Positions 17,351-26,631 of a DNA stretch of 64,000 nucleotides are shown piece by piece. Each line of letters opens with the position of its first letter. The stretch's first letter is position 1. The translations under genes were made by a program, and so were the position numbers. The stretch comes from Paenibacillus selenitireducens (GTDB lineage Bacteria; Bacillota; Bacilli; Paenibacillales; Paenibacillaceae), in the NCBI RefSeq assembly GCF_002021565.1, contig NZ_MSZX01000007.1, forward strand, positions 62,027 to 126,026, given 5' to 3'. The notes beneath the pieces are model-generated. The model saw only the letters and a program-made list of their open reading frames with translations. It was not told the origin of the DNA and did no database searches.

Positions 17351-17415
17351 GGGAATATAGCATAGAAATGTGGAGGTTCTCCATACTAACCCTATAGAGA
17401 GGGGGGAGAATCTCC

Positions 17416-17499
17416 ATGGCGAAACAACAAGGACATGCACGCAAGAACACAACGACCCGCACGAAAGATCGCAAGAACGGCGGTCAAGGCAACAGCTAG
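17416..17499 (+). CDS. 27-residue basic protein
   Basis: ATG at 17416 opens a 27-codon frame beginning MAKQQGHARKNTTTRTK and ending GGQGNS, very basic and free of hydrophobic residues. The ribosome site GGGGGAG lies seven nt upstream, and a strong terminator follows 23 nt after the stop, so this looks like a genuine small gene between the alarmone synthetase and the terminator. GGAGA/TCTCC just before the start could fold over the ribosome site. The composition resembles small nucleic-acid-binding or spore-type peptides, but no family was recognised. Confidence 0.55.
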   Translation: MAKQQGHARKNTTTRTKDRKNGGQGNS

Positions 17500-17521
17500 T
17501 TCAAAACCCTATACACGCAAC

Positions 17522-17572
17522 AACGGCTCGAACGCTTCTCCAAAAGAGAATAACGTTCGAGCCGTTTCTTTC
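17522..17572 (+). terminator. Rho-independent terminator
   Basis: A 13-bp perfect stem AACGGCTCGAACG/CGTTCGAGCCGTT with a 19-nt loop and a T-rich tail. It ends the alarmone synthetase/27-residue transcript and lies against the 3' end of the convergent carboxypeptidase gene. Confidence 0.88.
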
Positions 17573-17577
17573 TTAGC

Positions 17578-18378
17578 TTATGCTTTAATCGTACCTGTAT
17601 CATCGAAGTATTCTTCTAACGTTACGCCTTGACTCGCAATATCCTTCGCGGTCTCGATTCCAACATAACGCACATGCCAAGGCTCATAGAGATATCCAGT
17701 AATATCCTCTTTCCCTTCCAGATATCGGATCACAAAACCATAATCCGCCGCATGCTCCGCGAGCCATTTCCCTTCGTCTGTCTGACTGAAGGATTGTTCT
17801 AAGCCAAAGTTTGCGCTTTGACTCGATACGTCCATCGCTAGTCCTGTCTGATGTTCGCTTTTCCCTGGTTCTGCGCTGAATTTCTCCGCATGTTCTCTGC
17901 CGTTGCGCTGTACGCTGCTATTGAACACAGTAACTTGGCGTTTATATGAGCGGTAACCTGACACCGCGAACAAGTCATATCCATCATCCTTCGCGCCTGC
18001 GAACAAACTCTCCAATGCTTCTGCCGCTTCTTTGCGCATCAAACGCTTCTCAACCTTCTCGTTGAACGAGAACTTCACGTTCGGTTCCACTAAATCAGAC
18101 GGTTCATATCCATCCGGCAGCGCACGCTGCTTGTTCACAACCACCGCAACCGAATCCTGATTTGTGACCACCTCTTTATCGCCATCCTGTTGAATGGTCT
18201 TGCTTAACGCATATTGCTGGGCAATGGTCGCCTGTTCCTTTTCCCCTGCTCCCTGCTCTGCATTGGTATCCGAGTCCGCTTGCACCGTGCCCACAATATC
18301 GTTTCCTTTACATGCCGACAAACTTATCATTAATATGATCGCAAGTGACAATACATAACGTTTCTTGACGTTTTTCAT
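17578..18378 (-). CDS. D-alanyl-D-alanine carboxypeptidase, M15B (VanY-like) lipoprotein
   Basis: A 266-residue lipoprotein with lipobox LSAC (Cys about 23) and an M15B peptidase domain (about 120-255). The family motifs are SGYRSYKRQ, PGKSEHQTGLAMD (zinc His and Asp) and EPWHVRYVG (catalytic Glu and zinc His), so an active zinc DD-carboxypeptidase that trims terminal D-Ala from peptidoglycan stems is expected. ATG 18378 was chosen for AAGGGAG six nt upstream; the in-frame start at 18396 lacks one. No VanA/VanH or VanRS genes are near, so a housekeeping role is more likely than glycopeptide resistance. Confidence 0.87.
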   Translation of the reverse strand: MKNVKKRYVLSLAIILMISLSACKGNDIVGTVQADSDTNAEQGAGEKEQATIAQQYALSKTIQQDGDKEVVTNQDSVAVVVNKQRALPDGYEPSDLVEPNVKFSFNEKVEKRLMRKEAAEALESLFAGAKDDGYDLFAVSGYRSYKRQVTVFNSSVQRNGREHAEKFSAEPGKSEHQTGLAMDVSSQSANFGLEQSFSQTDEGKWLAEHAADYGFVIRYLEGKEDITGYLYEPWHVRYVGIETAKDIASQGVTLEEYFDDTGTIKA

Positions 18379-18485
18379 CCGATTCTCCCTTACCATGTGA
18401 CCTGATCCTTGTAGAATTAAGTATAGTATAGTCGCAAAAGAAGGGCAATCTGAAGCTTCATTCCAGTTCCAAATAGAATCATTCG

Positions 18486-18514
18486 TTGACAGCGCTCGGC
18501 AACGCGCCTACAAT
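18486..18514 (+). promoter_or_regulatory. Sigma-A promoter of the Fsr-like transporter
   Basis: A consensus -35 TTGACA (18486-18491), a 17-nt spacer, and -10 TACAAT (18509-18514), 66 nt upstream of the ATG at 18580. Confidence 0.8.
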
Positions 18515-18579
18515 ACTGACTATTACCAAAAATCAGGAAAAACATGTCATAAGACTAGAAAAGGAGCCAAAGCCGACTC

Positions 18580-19791
18580 ATGTCAGAGCCCAAAGTGAAT
18601 TATGCCAGCCAGACCGTGTTTTCGGTCATCTTCGCGGTGTGTTTCGTACATTTATTGAACGACACCGTACAAGCGGTCATCCCGTCGATCTATCCCATTC
18701 TGAAATCATCTTTACATCTTTCTTACACCCAAATCGGCTTAATCGGATTTGCGCTGAGCGGAACCGCCTCCATCTTACAGCCCTTGATTGGGCTCTATAC
18801 CGACCGCAAGCCACTGCCTTACCTGCTTCCGATCGGCGTATTTTTTACGTTGGCTGGTATCGTTAGTGTAGCTTACGCGAATCATTTCCTTATGGTCATG
18901 CTTGCGGTCGTACTCATAGGTATTGGATCCGCCATCTTCCATCCCGAATCGTCTCGCGTAGCTTACTTGGCTGCCGGAACGCGTAAAGGATTAGCGCAAT
19001 CCATCTTCCAATTTGGCGGCAACATCGGTCAAGCGCTGGCTCCGCTGATGACGATCCTTGTCTTCATTCGACTGGGGCAACGAGGAGCGATTTGGTTCTC
19101 ATTTGTCGCAATCCTCGCCATATTCGTTCAGTTTTTCGTGGCGAGATGGTACGCCCGATTCCTGCAGCATGTGAAAATGGATCGCCAAAAAGCGCCTAAA
19201 GTTCAGAAGGCGAATCCCTTGGCCCGGAATGCGACGGCATTTGCCATCTTCATCCTAATGCTTCTATTGTTCTCGAAGAATGTCTACCAAGCCGCGATTT
19301 CGAATTATTATTCGTTCTATTTGATGGATCACTTTCACGTCACGTTAAGTACGGCACAGATTGTGTTATTCGTATTTTTGATTTCCAATGTTGTAGGGCT
19401 TTTAATCGGCGGCGCGTTAGCCGACCGTTTTGGGCGACGGAATATTATCTGGTTCTCGATTCTAGGTACAGCGCCTTTCTCTATCGCATTGCCGTATGCG
19501 AATTTTGCGGTATCGATTGCGCTGCTCGTCATTGTCGGACTCATCCTTTCCTCAGCCTTCTCGATTATCGTTGTCTATGCCCATGAATTGCTACCAGGCA
19601 AAGTAGGCCTTGTCTCCGGGATCTTTTTTGGGATTTCCTTCGGACTAGGCGGCATCGGAACGGCCTTTCTCGGGAACCTTGCAGATTCGACCGGCATTCC
19701 TTTCATTATGCAGATTACTTCCTACTTGCCCTTGCTCGGATTATTAACCGTGTTCTTGCCATCCGATAAGAAGTTACATCCTTCCACATGA
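18580..19791 (+). CDS. MFS transporter, fosmidomycin resistance (Fsr) type
   Basis: A 403-residue protein with about twelve membrane segments. The N-terminal pattern CFVHLLNDTVQAVIPSIYPILK and SLHLSYTQIGLI, followed by GIGSAIFHPESSRVA, is characteristic of the Fsr family, drug/proton antiporters that export fosmidomycin-like compounds. LYTDRKPLPYLLPIG occupies the loop 2-3 position. A near-consensus promoter lies upstream, and AAAGGAG is about 14 nt from the ATG, slightly far. The physiological substrate is unknown. Confidence 0.8.
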   Translation: MSEPKVNYASQTVFSVIFAVCFVHLLNDTVQAVIPSIYPILKSSLHLSYTQIGLIGFALSGTASILQPLIGLYTDRKPLPYLLPIGVFFTLAGIVSVAYANHFLMVMLAVVLIGIGSAIFHPESSRVAYLAAGTRKGLAQSIFQFGGNIGQALAPLMTILVFIRLGQRGAIWFSFVAILAIFVQFFVARWYARFLQHVKMDRQKAPKVQKANPLARNATAFAIFILMLLLFSKNVYQAAISNYYSFYLMDHFHVTLSTAQIVLFVFLISNVVGLLIGGALADRFGRRNIIWFSILGTAPFSIALPYANFAVSIALLVIVGLILSSAFSIIVVYAHELLPGKVGLVSGIFFGISFGLGGIGTAFLGNLADSTGIPFIMQITSYLPLLGLLTVFLPSDKKLHPST

Positions 19792-19885
19792 GACCATCGA
19801 AAGTTACTGGAAAAGCTGTCGTCCGCACTTTACAATAAACGTATAGAATTACTCGCTTAGACATTAAAGAAAGAAGGGCTTCACG

Positions 19886-21151
19886 ATGCAGAACGATTCA
19901 ATCGCCAAACCGGTATCGATGGAAGATATCATCTTGGCACACCACATGTTGAAAAATGTTATTTCACGAACGCCGCTCCAGCATGACGTGAAATTATCGG
20001 AGAAATATGATTGCAACGTCTATATCAAACGTGAAGATCTTCAGATTGTCCGGTCCTTTAAAATTCGCGGCGCCTATAATCTGATTCGCAGCTTGTCCGA
20101 ATCCGAGCTTGCCCAAGGTATTGTTTGTGCGAGCGCAGGAAACCATGCACAGGGCGTCGCTTTCTCCTGTAACGCCCTTCAAATTAAGGGCAAAATCTTC
20201 ATGCCGAGTACAACCCCTCGCCAGAAGATCACCCAAGTCAACCGATTTGGCGGCGACTATGTCGAAGTCATCCTTACAGGTGATACTTATGATGATGCTT
20301 ATGAAGCCGCGATGAAGACATGCCGTGAGCAAGGCATGCGCTTTGTTCATCCGTTCGATGATCCGAAGATTATTGCGGGGAACGGAACCGTCGGCATGGA
20401 AATTTTCGAGAAGCTCGATACGCCTGCAGATTATTTATTCGTAACGATTGGCGGTGGCGGGTTAGCCGCGGGGGTTGGGACATATGTCAAAGCCGTTAGC
20501 CCGGCTACGCATATCATCGGGGTGGAACCGCTTGGAGCGGCATCGATGCGTGAATCCATCGACCGCAATGAAGTGGTGCCGCTGACGAACATCGATAAAT
20601 TCGTAGACGGCGCTGCCGTAAAACGTGTCGGGGACTTGACCTTCAGCTTGTGTAAGGATTTGCTGGACGATATCGTGCTCGTTCCTGAAGGCAAGGCTTG
20701 TACAGCCATTCTGGATCTGTATAACGAAAATGCGATTGTGGTTGAACCGGCTGGAGCACTCCCTATTGCTGCGTTGGATTATTACCAGGAACAAATTCGC
20801 GGTAAGACGGTCGTCTGCGTCATTAGCGGCGGGAACAATGACATCGACCGTATGCAGGAAATAAAAGAGCGCTCCTTGATCTTTGAAGGATTGAAGCATT
20901 ATTTTGTCGTCAATTTCCCGCAGCGTGCCGGCGCTTTGCGCGAGTTCCTTGACGAGGTGCTGGGGCCGAACGACGATATTACGCGCTTCGAATACACGAA
21001 GAAGAACGATAAGAACAATGGTCCTGCCCTCGTGGGAATTGAGCTGAAACACCGTGAAGATTATGACGGGTTAATCGCTCGAATGACCAAACGCGGGATC
21101 AGCTATAACGAAGTCAACAACGATCCGGTCTTATTTAATTTGTTGATTTGA
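19886..21151 (+). CDS. ilvA: Threonine ammonia-lyase (threonine dehydratase)
   Basis: IlvA converts threonine to 2-oxobutanoate, the first step of isoleucine synthesis, with PLP. The 421-residue length equals the Bacillus form. Lys59 in RSFKIRGAYN is the PLP lysine; SAGNHAQG and TIGGGGLAAG are the substrate and phosphate loops. The C-terminal part from about 335 (HYFVVNFPQRAGALREFLDEVLG) is a single ACT-like regulatory domain, consistent with a biosynthetic, isoleucine-sensitive enzyme. GAAGGG precedes the ATG by seven nt. No other ilv/leu genes are adjacent. Its 3' end overlaps the convergent symporter gene by 21 nt. Confidence 0.92.
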   Translation: MQNDSIAKPVSMEDIILAHHMLKNVISRTPLQHDVKLSEKYDCNVYIKREDLQIVRSFKIRGAYNLIRSLSESELAQGIVCASAGNHAQGVAFSCNALQIKGKIFMPSTTPRQKITQVNRFGGDYVEVILTGDTYDDAYEAAMKTCREQGMRFVHPFDDPKIIAGNGTVGMEIFEKLDTPADYLFVTIGGGGLAAGVGTYVKAVSPATHIIGVEPLGAASMRESIDRNEVVPLTNIDKFVDGAAVKRVGDLTFSLCKDLLDDIVLVPEGKACTAILDLYNENAIVVEPAGALPIAALDYYQEQIRGKTVVCVISGGNNDIDRMQEIKERSLIFEGLKHYFVVNFPQRAGALREFLDEVLGPNDDITRFEYTKKNDKNNGPALVGIELKHREDYDGLIARMTKRGISYNEVNNDPVLFNLLI

Positions 21152-22432
21152 TGAATTAATGTTCTTATTCCGCAACGGATAGATATAAAAGAAAATCAGT
21201 CCTATGAGAAGCGCTAGAATCGGAATGCCGCTTAACATCCAGCGAATACCCGCTTCTACGCTCTCCGGCTGATTCGCCCCATCCGCCATATACCCGCTCC
21301 GTTCCAATACCACGCCCATCACCACCGCTTGAAGGGATACGCCCCATCGCACGATAAACCCATTCATCCCGTAATACATCCCTTCCCGACGTTCTCCGGT
21401 TCGACGTTCATCCTCATCGATGACTTCGGCAAGCATCACATCTAATAACACCATCAGCCCCGCTAACACGGCACCGAGCGCAACGACCGTTGCAATCGCC
21501 CCCGGCAAATGCCCGACCCACATGAAAGGTACCAATGCGGCTCCCAGTAATCCTGTCGTCCATAAAGCAATGTTACGCGTCCCCCATCTGGCAATCCCGC
21601 GGCTCCACGGATAGATGAATACGATCGCAATGATAAATATGGTGCCGAGCAGGACCGTATTGAACGTCTCTGCTTCCCGCAGCACATATTTCGTGAAGAA
21701 TGGGATGGCCGCTGGGAGTAGTGCGAAGCAGAACTGCACGCAGAAGCTGCCGAGCACATAACGAACGAAGGCTTGATTGGCAAAGGTATGCCGAATGGCT
21801 TGCGTGACGTTGAACTTCACCCCGTTGACTTCTGCTCGTTCTTCCGATCCCGACCAAGCAATGACGAAGAAGACGATGGATAACACGCCGAAAGATATTC
21901 CCATGCTGGCCCACCCCACAGAAGTATAGAGCAATGGAGGAATCGCGACACCTACAATCATCCCGATAATCCCGAATAATTGCCGCCAGAAGGAAGCGGT
22001 CGCCCGTTCCTTCAGCGTCATGAACATCTCTGGGAACAAGGCCGTCCAGTTCAGGATCAACACGACTGCGGCAATATCGTAGAGCAGCACGGTGATCAGA
22101 AAGTACCAGAACAAGCTCTCTCCTTCAACGAACGGCATCCAGATCAGCGTAAAGGCAATAAGCGCAGGAAGCATAGCCGCGATCATATATGGCTTACGGC
22201 GACCCCATCTGGATTTCGTCCGATCCGATATATGCCCGACAATCGGATTCGTTACAGCACTTACAATGCCATGGAAGACCATCGCTAGGCTAATCAGTCC
22301 AGGTCGTACACCGAGATGGTCAACATAGAAGAAAACCGCATATGTGGCGAACATCTGTGAGATCAGATTGACGGGGAAATTGCCGCTGCTATAAGCCAGG
22401 GTTTGCCATAGGGATAACGTACGTTTGGCCAC
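21131..22432 (-). CDS. GPH-type (glycoside-pentoside-hexuronide:cation) symporter
   Basis: A 433-residue MFS protein with about twelve membrane helices. The GPH hallmarks are ATYAVFFYVDHLGV near the N-terminus, NPIVGHISDRTKSRWGRRKPYM in loop 2-3 and the second-half IDEDERRTGERREGMYYG motif. It should import a sugar or glycoside with a cation. The GTG start at 22432 follows AAAGGAG by nine nt; an upstream in-frame start at 22483 would overlap the preceding gene. It lies 14 nt after a YdjC-type deacetylase gene, so the pair probably takes up and deacetylates a sugar such as an N-acetylated oligosaccharide. Confidence 0.8.
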   Translation of the reverse strand: MAKRTLSLWQTLAYSSGNFPVNLISQMFATYAVFFYVDHLGVRPGLISLAMVFHGIVSAVTNPIVGHISDRTKSRWGRRKPYMIAAMLPALIAFTLIWMPFVEGESLFWYFLITVLLYDIAAVVLILNWTALFPEMFMTLKERATASFWRQLFGIIGMIVGVAIPPLLYTSVGWASMGISFGVLSIVFFVIAWSGSEERAEVNGVKFNVTQAIRHTFANQAFVRYVLGSFCVQFCFALLPAAIPFFTKYVLREAETFNTVLLGTIFIIAIVFIYPWSRGIARWGTRNIALWTTGLLGAALVPFMWVGHLPGAIATVVALGAVLAGLMVLLDVMLAEVIDEDERRTGERREGMYYGMNGFIVRWGVSLQAVVMGVVLERSGYMADGANQPESVEAGIRWMLSGIPILALLIGLIFFYIYPLRNKNINSSNQQIK

Positions 22433-22446
22433 AAGACACCACTCCT

Positions 22447-23343
22447 TTAGCTTTGTCGTTGGGCTATCATTAAGTCCCTCCATGTGATCCTATGAATATG
22501 TTCCTGTGCGAGCACTTGCTTGATCTTCTCGTCACGGAACAACTTCGCTTCCATGCCGCGTTTCTGGGCATGAGGCATAATGCCTTGGAGCTCATCGGTG
22601 ACGTAAGCTGGATGAATGATCATCTCGGATACGCCTGGACGAAGGTTCCGCAGGATGTCTGCCATTTGCAATCGGACATTCATGTAGGTATCCCCTTCAA
22701 GATAAGCGTACGGCAAGGAGACGAGATCATCGATCATGAATACGCCCAACTCATCGGCTAATTGGATCCGGGCTTTCGCCATTTGCACGATTTCCGATGG
22801 GTAGACATCCTCTTCAATCCGTCTTGGCAAGCGAAGCGGCAGGCGATATCTTGCGCAGGCTTCAATGACAATCTCCAGGAAATCTCGACCTGTCGCCAGC
22901 CCATACAGGCTCCCCATATGGACATCGATATGCGTGGGAGTAATGCCTAGCGCAATGCCCTGCTCAATCTGAGCGTACACTTCCTTGCGTACATCTTCCG
23001 GATCTGCCTGCACTTCGAACGTCTTGCAATCCTCTGGAAAATAAAGCCCTCCCACGAGCAATGACGGTACGGGATGCTGCCGGGAAACCGCTCCCCACTT
23101 ATACCCCTCCCATTCACTTGTAAACGTGAGATGAATCCCGATATCCAACTGCGGGTTCGCTTGACTGAATGCAGCCGCCTGCTTCGCCCAAGGGCAAGGC
23201 ACCATTACGGTTGCAGATGAAATAGCTCCTTCAAGCAGCAACTTCTCAATGGCGGCATTCGCGGACTGGCACATGCCAAAATCATCAGCATTCACGATTA
23301 ATAACTTATCTTCTGCGGTATACCCTAATTTCTCAGCTAACAT
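22447..23343 (-). CDS. ChbG/YdjC family carbohydrate deacetylase
   Basis: A 298-residue soluble metalloenzyme of the YdjC family. LLIVNADDFGMCQSANAAIEKL carries the metal-binding Asp-Asp pair, GIHLTFTSEW the first conserved His, and TPTHIDVHMGSLYG the His pair that completes the site. Family members remove acetyl groups from N-acetylated sugars such as chitooligosaccharides. AGGAGG lies nine nt before the ATG. It is the first gene of a two-gene minus-strand unit with the GPH symporter, which supports a sugar-utilisation role; the exact sugar is not predictable. Confidence 0.85.
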   Translation of the reverse strand: MLAEKLGYTAEDKLLIVNADDFGMCQSANAAIEKLLLEGAISSATVMVPCPWAKQAAAFSQANPQLDIGIHLTFTSEWEGYKWGAVSRQHPVPSLLVGGLYFPEDCKTFEVQADPEDVRKEVYAQIEQGIALGITPTHIDVHMGSLYGLATGRDFLEIVIEACARYRLPLRLPRRIEEDVYPSEIVQMAKARIQLADELGVFMIDDLVSLPYAYLEGDTYMNVRLQMADILRNLRPGVSEMIIHPAYVTDELQGIMPHAQKRGMEAKLFRDEKIKQVLAQEHIHRITWRDLMIAQRQS

Positions 23344-23421
23344 GTTCGACGAACCTCCTTCCTCTCTCTACGCTCAATTTATGAGACAACATGACCAGAA
23401 TATGCGTCCAATTGAACTGAA

Positions 23422-23450
23422 ACAGCACCTCCTGAACACGGAGGTGCTGT
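23422..23450 (-). terminator. Terminator-like hairpin after the CopC-CopD gene
   Basis: An 11-bp perfect stem ACAGCACCTCC/GGAGGTGCTGT with a seven-nt loop, followed on the minus strand by TTTC only. It lies between the CopC-CopD gene and the YdjC gene. Confidence 0.7.
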
Positions 23451-23462
23451 GAAATACGTCTT

Positions 23463-25382
23463 TTATAGCGCTGGTGGTGCTGTGGTCGATAAGATCCCCG
23501 CGATAATAAATACCAGGATGGCCATAGCCAACTCCAATCGTATACTCCATTGCCATACGCGGAGCATGTTTGCTTCTGGTTTATCCTGCTGACGCTGTAA
23601 GTACGGCAAGACCACTTGGCGTTGTACGCCGGCCAATACCAGTGCAAGCAGGAAGAATCCTATTTTCCATAAGAGCGTCTGTCCGTAACCGGACTGGAAT
23701 AAGGCTTGCCATGATCCTATCCGCAGGATCGCGAGAAGAAGTCCCGTAACGGTCACAGCTATTACGAGCGGCAAGGCTAGATTCGAGAATCGCCGTAGAA
23801 GCTGCTGAACCGACGTGATCTTGCTTGAATCTTGCGGTAAACGCCAGGCAACCAGACTTAAGCCCGCAAGTCCCCCCAGCCATACGGCTGCCATGACCAG
23901 ATGCAGGACGTCCGTCAGCATGGATAACGTACGCATGGACTCCGTGGCCCATGAATGCCCTGTGAATGCAAAGGTGAGGGCAAGACCGGATAAGATGGCT
24001 GCTTGCAGCCCTAGCCGCAACCCTGTAGACCGCTCGTTCAAGAAGGTAATACAGAATAGAACAAGAAGCAGGATTGGACGTACCCATGCTACGGTCCCAA
24101 TCACCGTAGAACGCAGCAAGACCCCTGCGTTATGCCATGCTGCAGCATCCAAGCTTTGACTTGCATTCAATTGAATGCCGATTTGCAATAGATGCCCCAG
24201 TCCCGTTAACACTAGGACGATACATCCCGCAAGGTAAACGACGCGATCTGTTCCCACCGCGAATACGCGATGTAAGACAGGATGCCCCAAGGAACGGTCC
24301 CACAGGAAAGAACGAAAATACCACAGTCCGCCTATGACCGATACCAGCAATACTTCAATGACACGCAAGAACTTGTTCCAATCGATCGCTTGGCCCGTGG
24401 AACCCATCGCATGATGCATATGATCCATATGATCCTTGTCCATGTCACCCATATCCATTCCGCTCATGTCATGGTCCATTTTTGTCGCGGAAGAAGTAGA
24501 TTTCCCCGCAACAGAAGATGAGGTTGCAACGGCAACGGATTTCATGGTTGGCCGTGTCTTATCCTTGTCCTTCCCGCCATCCTTCTGATCCCCACCCTCG
24601 AGACCAGATGTCGCATTTGCACGCTCCGATACGCTTTTCGGGGCCGTCAACGCATCCTTCGTTGTGGATATTGGAGTACTGCTTTTGGGTGTAAATGACG
24701 ACGAATCGACGGCGCTTGCAGGGGATGGGACGGACGAAGTATTCTTATCCGTCTTCACTCCTTCCTTCCCTCCCGCCGCGGAGGTGGACTCCTTGGACTC
24801 TGCAGTATTCCCCTTCTTCGAGTTGAAACTCGAAGAAGAAGGGGTACTTGATGTTTTCGAGGACCCCTGATTGGAGTTGGCTGTCGTTCTCTTGCCTCCT
24901 TCCTTCGGTATCGCAGTCCCCGTGGATGTCGATGCAGCCCCTGGCGTTCCTACCGCAGAAGAACCCGCATCTCCGTCGAGAGAGATCGTCTCATGCGGAC
25001 GAACCGCTTCCAGCTTCTCGCCTACCGCGAATCGGAAGGACCCCTCAGTGACATGGGTATCCACCGATAGAACCTGCCATTTGACTTTGTAGATTCCATC
25101 CTTCAGCGCGGCTTTGGGCGTGATGACGAGGGTCTTATCCCCGTCCGTCGATAGCTTCACGGCTACCGCTGCCCCGGCATCTGTCGATAGACTCGCATTG
25201 CTTAAGTCTCCATTAATCCCCTCCGTATAGGTAATCTGGATCGAAGCCGGCGCGTTCGTTAATTCGGATTCCGCTGCTGGCGTAGAACGCTGTATTTGGG
25301 CATGGGCGAACATCAAATTCGGGAATGCCAACACCGCAAATATTAATCCGATCATCCAACAAAAGTTTATTTTTTTAGTCAT
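23463..25382 (-). CDS. CopC-CopD fusion, copper resistance/uptake protein (YcnJ-like)
   Basis: A 639-residue protein. A signal peptide ends near residue 26; mature HAQIQRSTPAAES begins with the copper-ligating His of CopC, and the domain (27-120) closes with DTHVTEGSFRFAVG. An unusually long Ser/Thr/Lys-rich linker (about 125-300) leads to a Met/His-rich stretch (HDMSGMDMGDM, then DHMDHMHHAM) likely to bind Cu(I)/Cu(II). A CopD domain with about eight to nine membrane helices follows (about 335-635). Bacillus YcnJ of this build takes up copper when it is scarce. GAGGTGA lies seven nt before the ATG. It is downstream of a DUF4198 gene and probably in one operon with it. Confidence 0.87.
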   Translation of the reverse strand: MTKKINFCWMIGLIFAVLAFPNLMFAHAQIQRSTPAAESELTNAPASIQITYTEGINGDLSNASLSTDAGAAVAVKLSTDGDKTLVITPKAALKDGIYKVKWQVLSVDTHVTEGSFRFAVGEKLEAVRPHETISLDGDAGSSAVGTPGAASTSTGTAIPKEGGKRTTANSNQGSSKTSSTPSSSSFNSKKGNTAESKESTSAAGGKEGVKTDKNTSSVPSPASAVDSSSFTPKSSTPISTTKDALTAPKSVSERANATSGLEGGDQKDGGKDKDKTRPTMKSVAVATSSSVAGKSTSSATKMDHDMSGMDMGDMDKDHMDHMHHAMGSTGQAIDWNKFLRVIEVLLVSVIGGLWYFRSFLWDRSLGHPVLHRVFAVGTDRVVYLAGCIVLVLTGLGHLLQIGIQLNASQSLDAAAWHNAGVLLRSTVIGTVAWVRPILLLVLFCITFLNERSTGLRLGLQAAILSGLALTFAFTGHSWATESMRTLSMLTDVLHLVMAAVWLGGLAGLSLVAWRLPQDSSKITSVQQLLRRFSNLALPLVIAVTVTGLLLAILRIGSWQALFQSGYGQTLLWKIGFFLLALVLAGVQRQVVLPYLQRQQDKPEANMLRVWQWSIRLELAMAILVFIIAGILSTTAPPAL

Positions 25383-25448
25383 CTAGCTATCACCTCAAAA
25401 ATGGCGGAAAGAGCCGCCATATCTTCCCGACGACTCTTCCTGCATTTT

Positions 25449-26504
25449 TTATTTTGTGTATATAAGTACCGCCGCGCGTAATTCACCCACAGCATTGAGA
25501 ACTTCCACATGTGCCTCTGCTTTCTCAGCTGACGCACGAAGGGCAACAAGTCCCGTACCTTCGAAATCGGCTTGAACATGATCGCGAATGAACGAAGCGT
25601 CGACCATGGTAACGCCATTATTCACCGTGATTCCTTTCGCGTCAACCGATTTACCGTTCACATAAACCGTTGGAGCGCCGCTCGCTTTGCCTGAAACCGT
25701 CGTCGTTCCATTCTGCACGATAAACGTCATCGTCGCTTCATAACTTACGCTGTCGTATTGGCCTGCTACTTTTTCATCGGTCGATGGTTTGGCCCGGACC
25801 AAATAATAATCCGCTGCGCCAGTCTGGAACGTAATCATCCCGTTGCTGTCGGTCTTAAGCTTCTGCGCTTCGGACGTACTGCGGCGAATAACGGACACTT
25901 CCGTATCGGCTAGAGGTTTGTCTTTTAATAATAACTGAATTTGCACTTGCTTGTCCGGCGTGATTGCGGCTGGATTGAATTGAGGTACTAGCTCGGCACG
26001 ATCCGTCGTCACATGCGCGCTGAACCCCTTTAAATTCTGCACGCGTTGTGCCAAAGGAATATCCGCAATGGCGACGAACGATTTCGCACTGCGCAGCGTA
26101 CGGCTGGAAACATCCGCGCTTTTGAAGATACTATCCCCTTCTGCCGAAATAATATAGGCACCTGGTGCAGACGAGGAGAACTTGGTTACGAACTCATTGT
26201 TAATTCCTGCGTTTGCGTCTTCTTTTTCCTCACCGGTATAGAAAATCGTGGATGTAATGTCCGCTTTCTTCCCAGCTGGTGTCGTAACATATACTTTTGT
26301 TGTGTCTGTACTCCACTTTCCTGCAATCCGGTAACTTGCGTGCTCGTTGGAATGGTTCCCTAACATCAGGTCCACATAACTAACTTCCCCGGATGCGACG
26401 ACAGGCGAATTCGTCTGTGACCAACCGTCATGGGCTGATGCAGGTACTGCAAATGCGGCTAGTAATAAGGTCGACATGGCTAAAGCTGCGAATTTCTTTT
26501 TCAA
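25449..26504 (-). CDS. Secreted DUF4198-like protein with stalk domain
   Basis: A 351-residue exported protein. The signal peptide ends at ASAHDGWS, and the mature protein starts with the His-Asp pair typical of DUF4198/NikK-type metal-related periplasmic proteins. A beta-rich domain (about 25-270) contains YVDLMLGNHSNEH and a repeat-like Ig domain (KDKPLADTEVSVIRR...GMITFQTGAADYYLVRAKP). The last 75 residues (TVYVNGKSVDAKGITVNNGVTMVDASFIRDHV) look like a truncated copper-amine-oxidase-N stalk. Being directly ahead of CopC-CopD it may help handle copper or another metal outside the cell. A CRP/FNR-like palindrome lies about 70 nt upstream of the start. Confidence 0.72.
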   Translation of the reverse strand: MKKKFAALAMSTLLLAAFAVPASAHDGWSQTNSPVVASGEVSYVDLMLGNHSNEHASYRIAGKWSTDTTKVYVTTPAGKKADITSTIFYTGEEKEDANAGINNEFVTKFSSSAPGAYIISAEGDSIFKSADVSSRTLRSAKSFVAIADIPLAQRVQNLKGFSAHVTTDRAELVPQFNPAAITPDKQVQIQLLLKDKPLADTEVSVIRRSTSEAQKLKTDSNGMITFQTGAADYYLVRAKPSTDEKVAGQYDSVSYEATMTFIVQNGTTTVSGKASGAPTVYVNGKSVDAKGITVNNGVTMVDASFIRDHVQADFEGTGLVALRASAEKAEAHVEVLNAVGELRAAVLIYTK

Positions 26505-26575
26505 CTAGAATTCCCCCATATTTCGAAATGAACTTATGTATTACAGGTGTTAATTCAAGCGTACATCGATCTAGT

Positions 26576-26591
26576 TGTGACGAATATCACC
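26576..26591 (-). promoter_or_regulatory. FNR/CRP-like palindrome upstream of the copper-related genes
   Basis: TGTGACGAATATCACC matches the TGTGA-N6-TCACA consensus at nine of ten fixed positions, 72 nt upstream of the DUF4198 start. A second, weaker TGTGACAAGTTGCAC follows at about 26619. This suggests control by an FNR- or CRP-type regulator, whose gene is not in this window. Confidence 0.5.
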
Positions 26592-26631
26592 CAATCGGGC
26601 TATTATTGTTAATAACTTGTGACAAGTTGCA

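Noticed and set aside
17578-18378. Part of a vancomycin resistance cluster
   Set aside because: VanY-like and VanW-like proteins occur in the window, but there is no D-Ala-D-Lac ligase, VanH, VanX or VanRS; both families are common outside resistance clusters.
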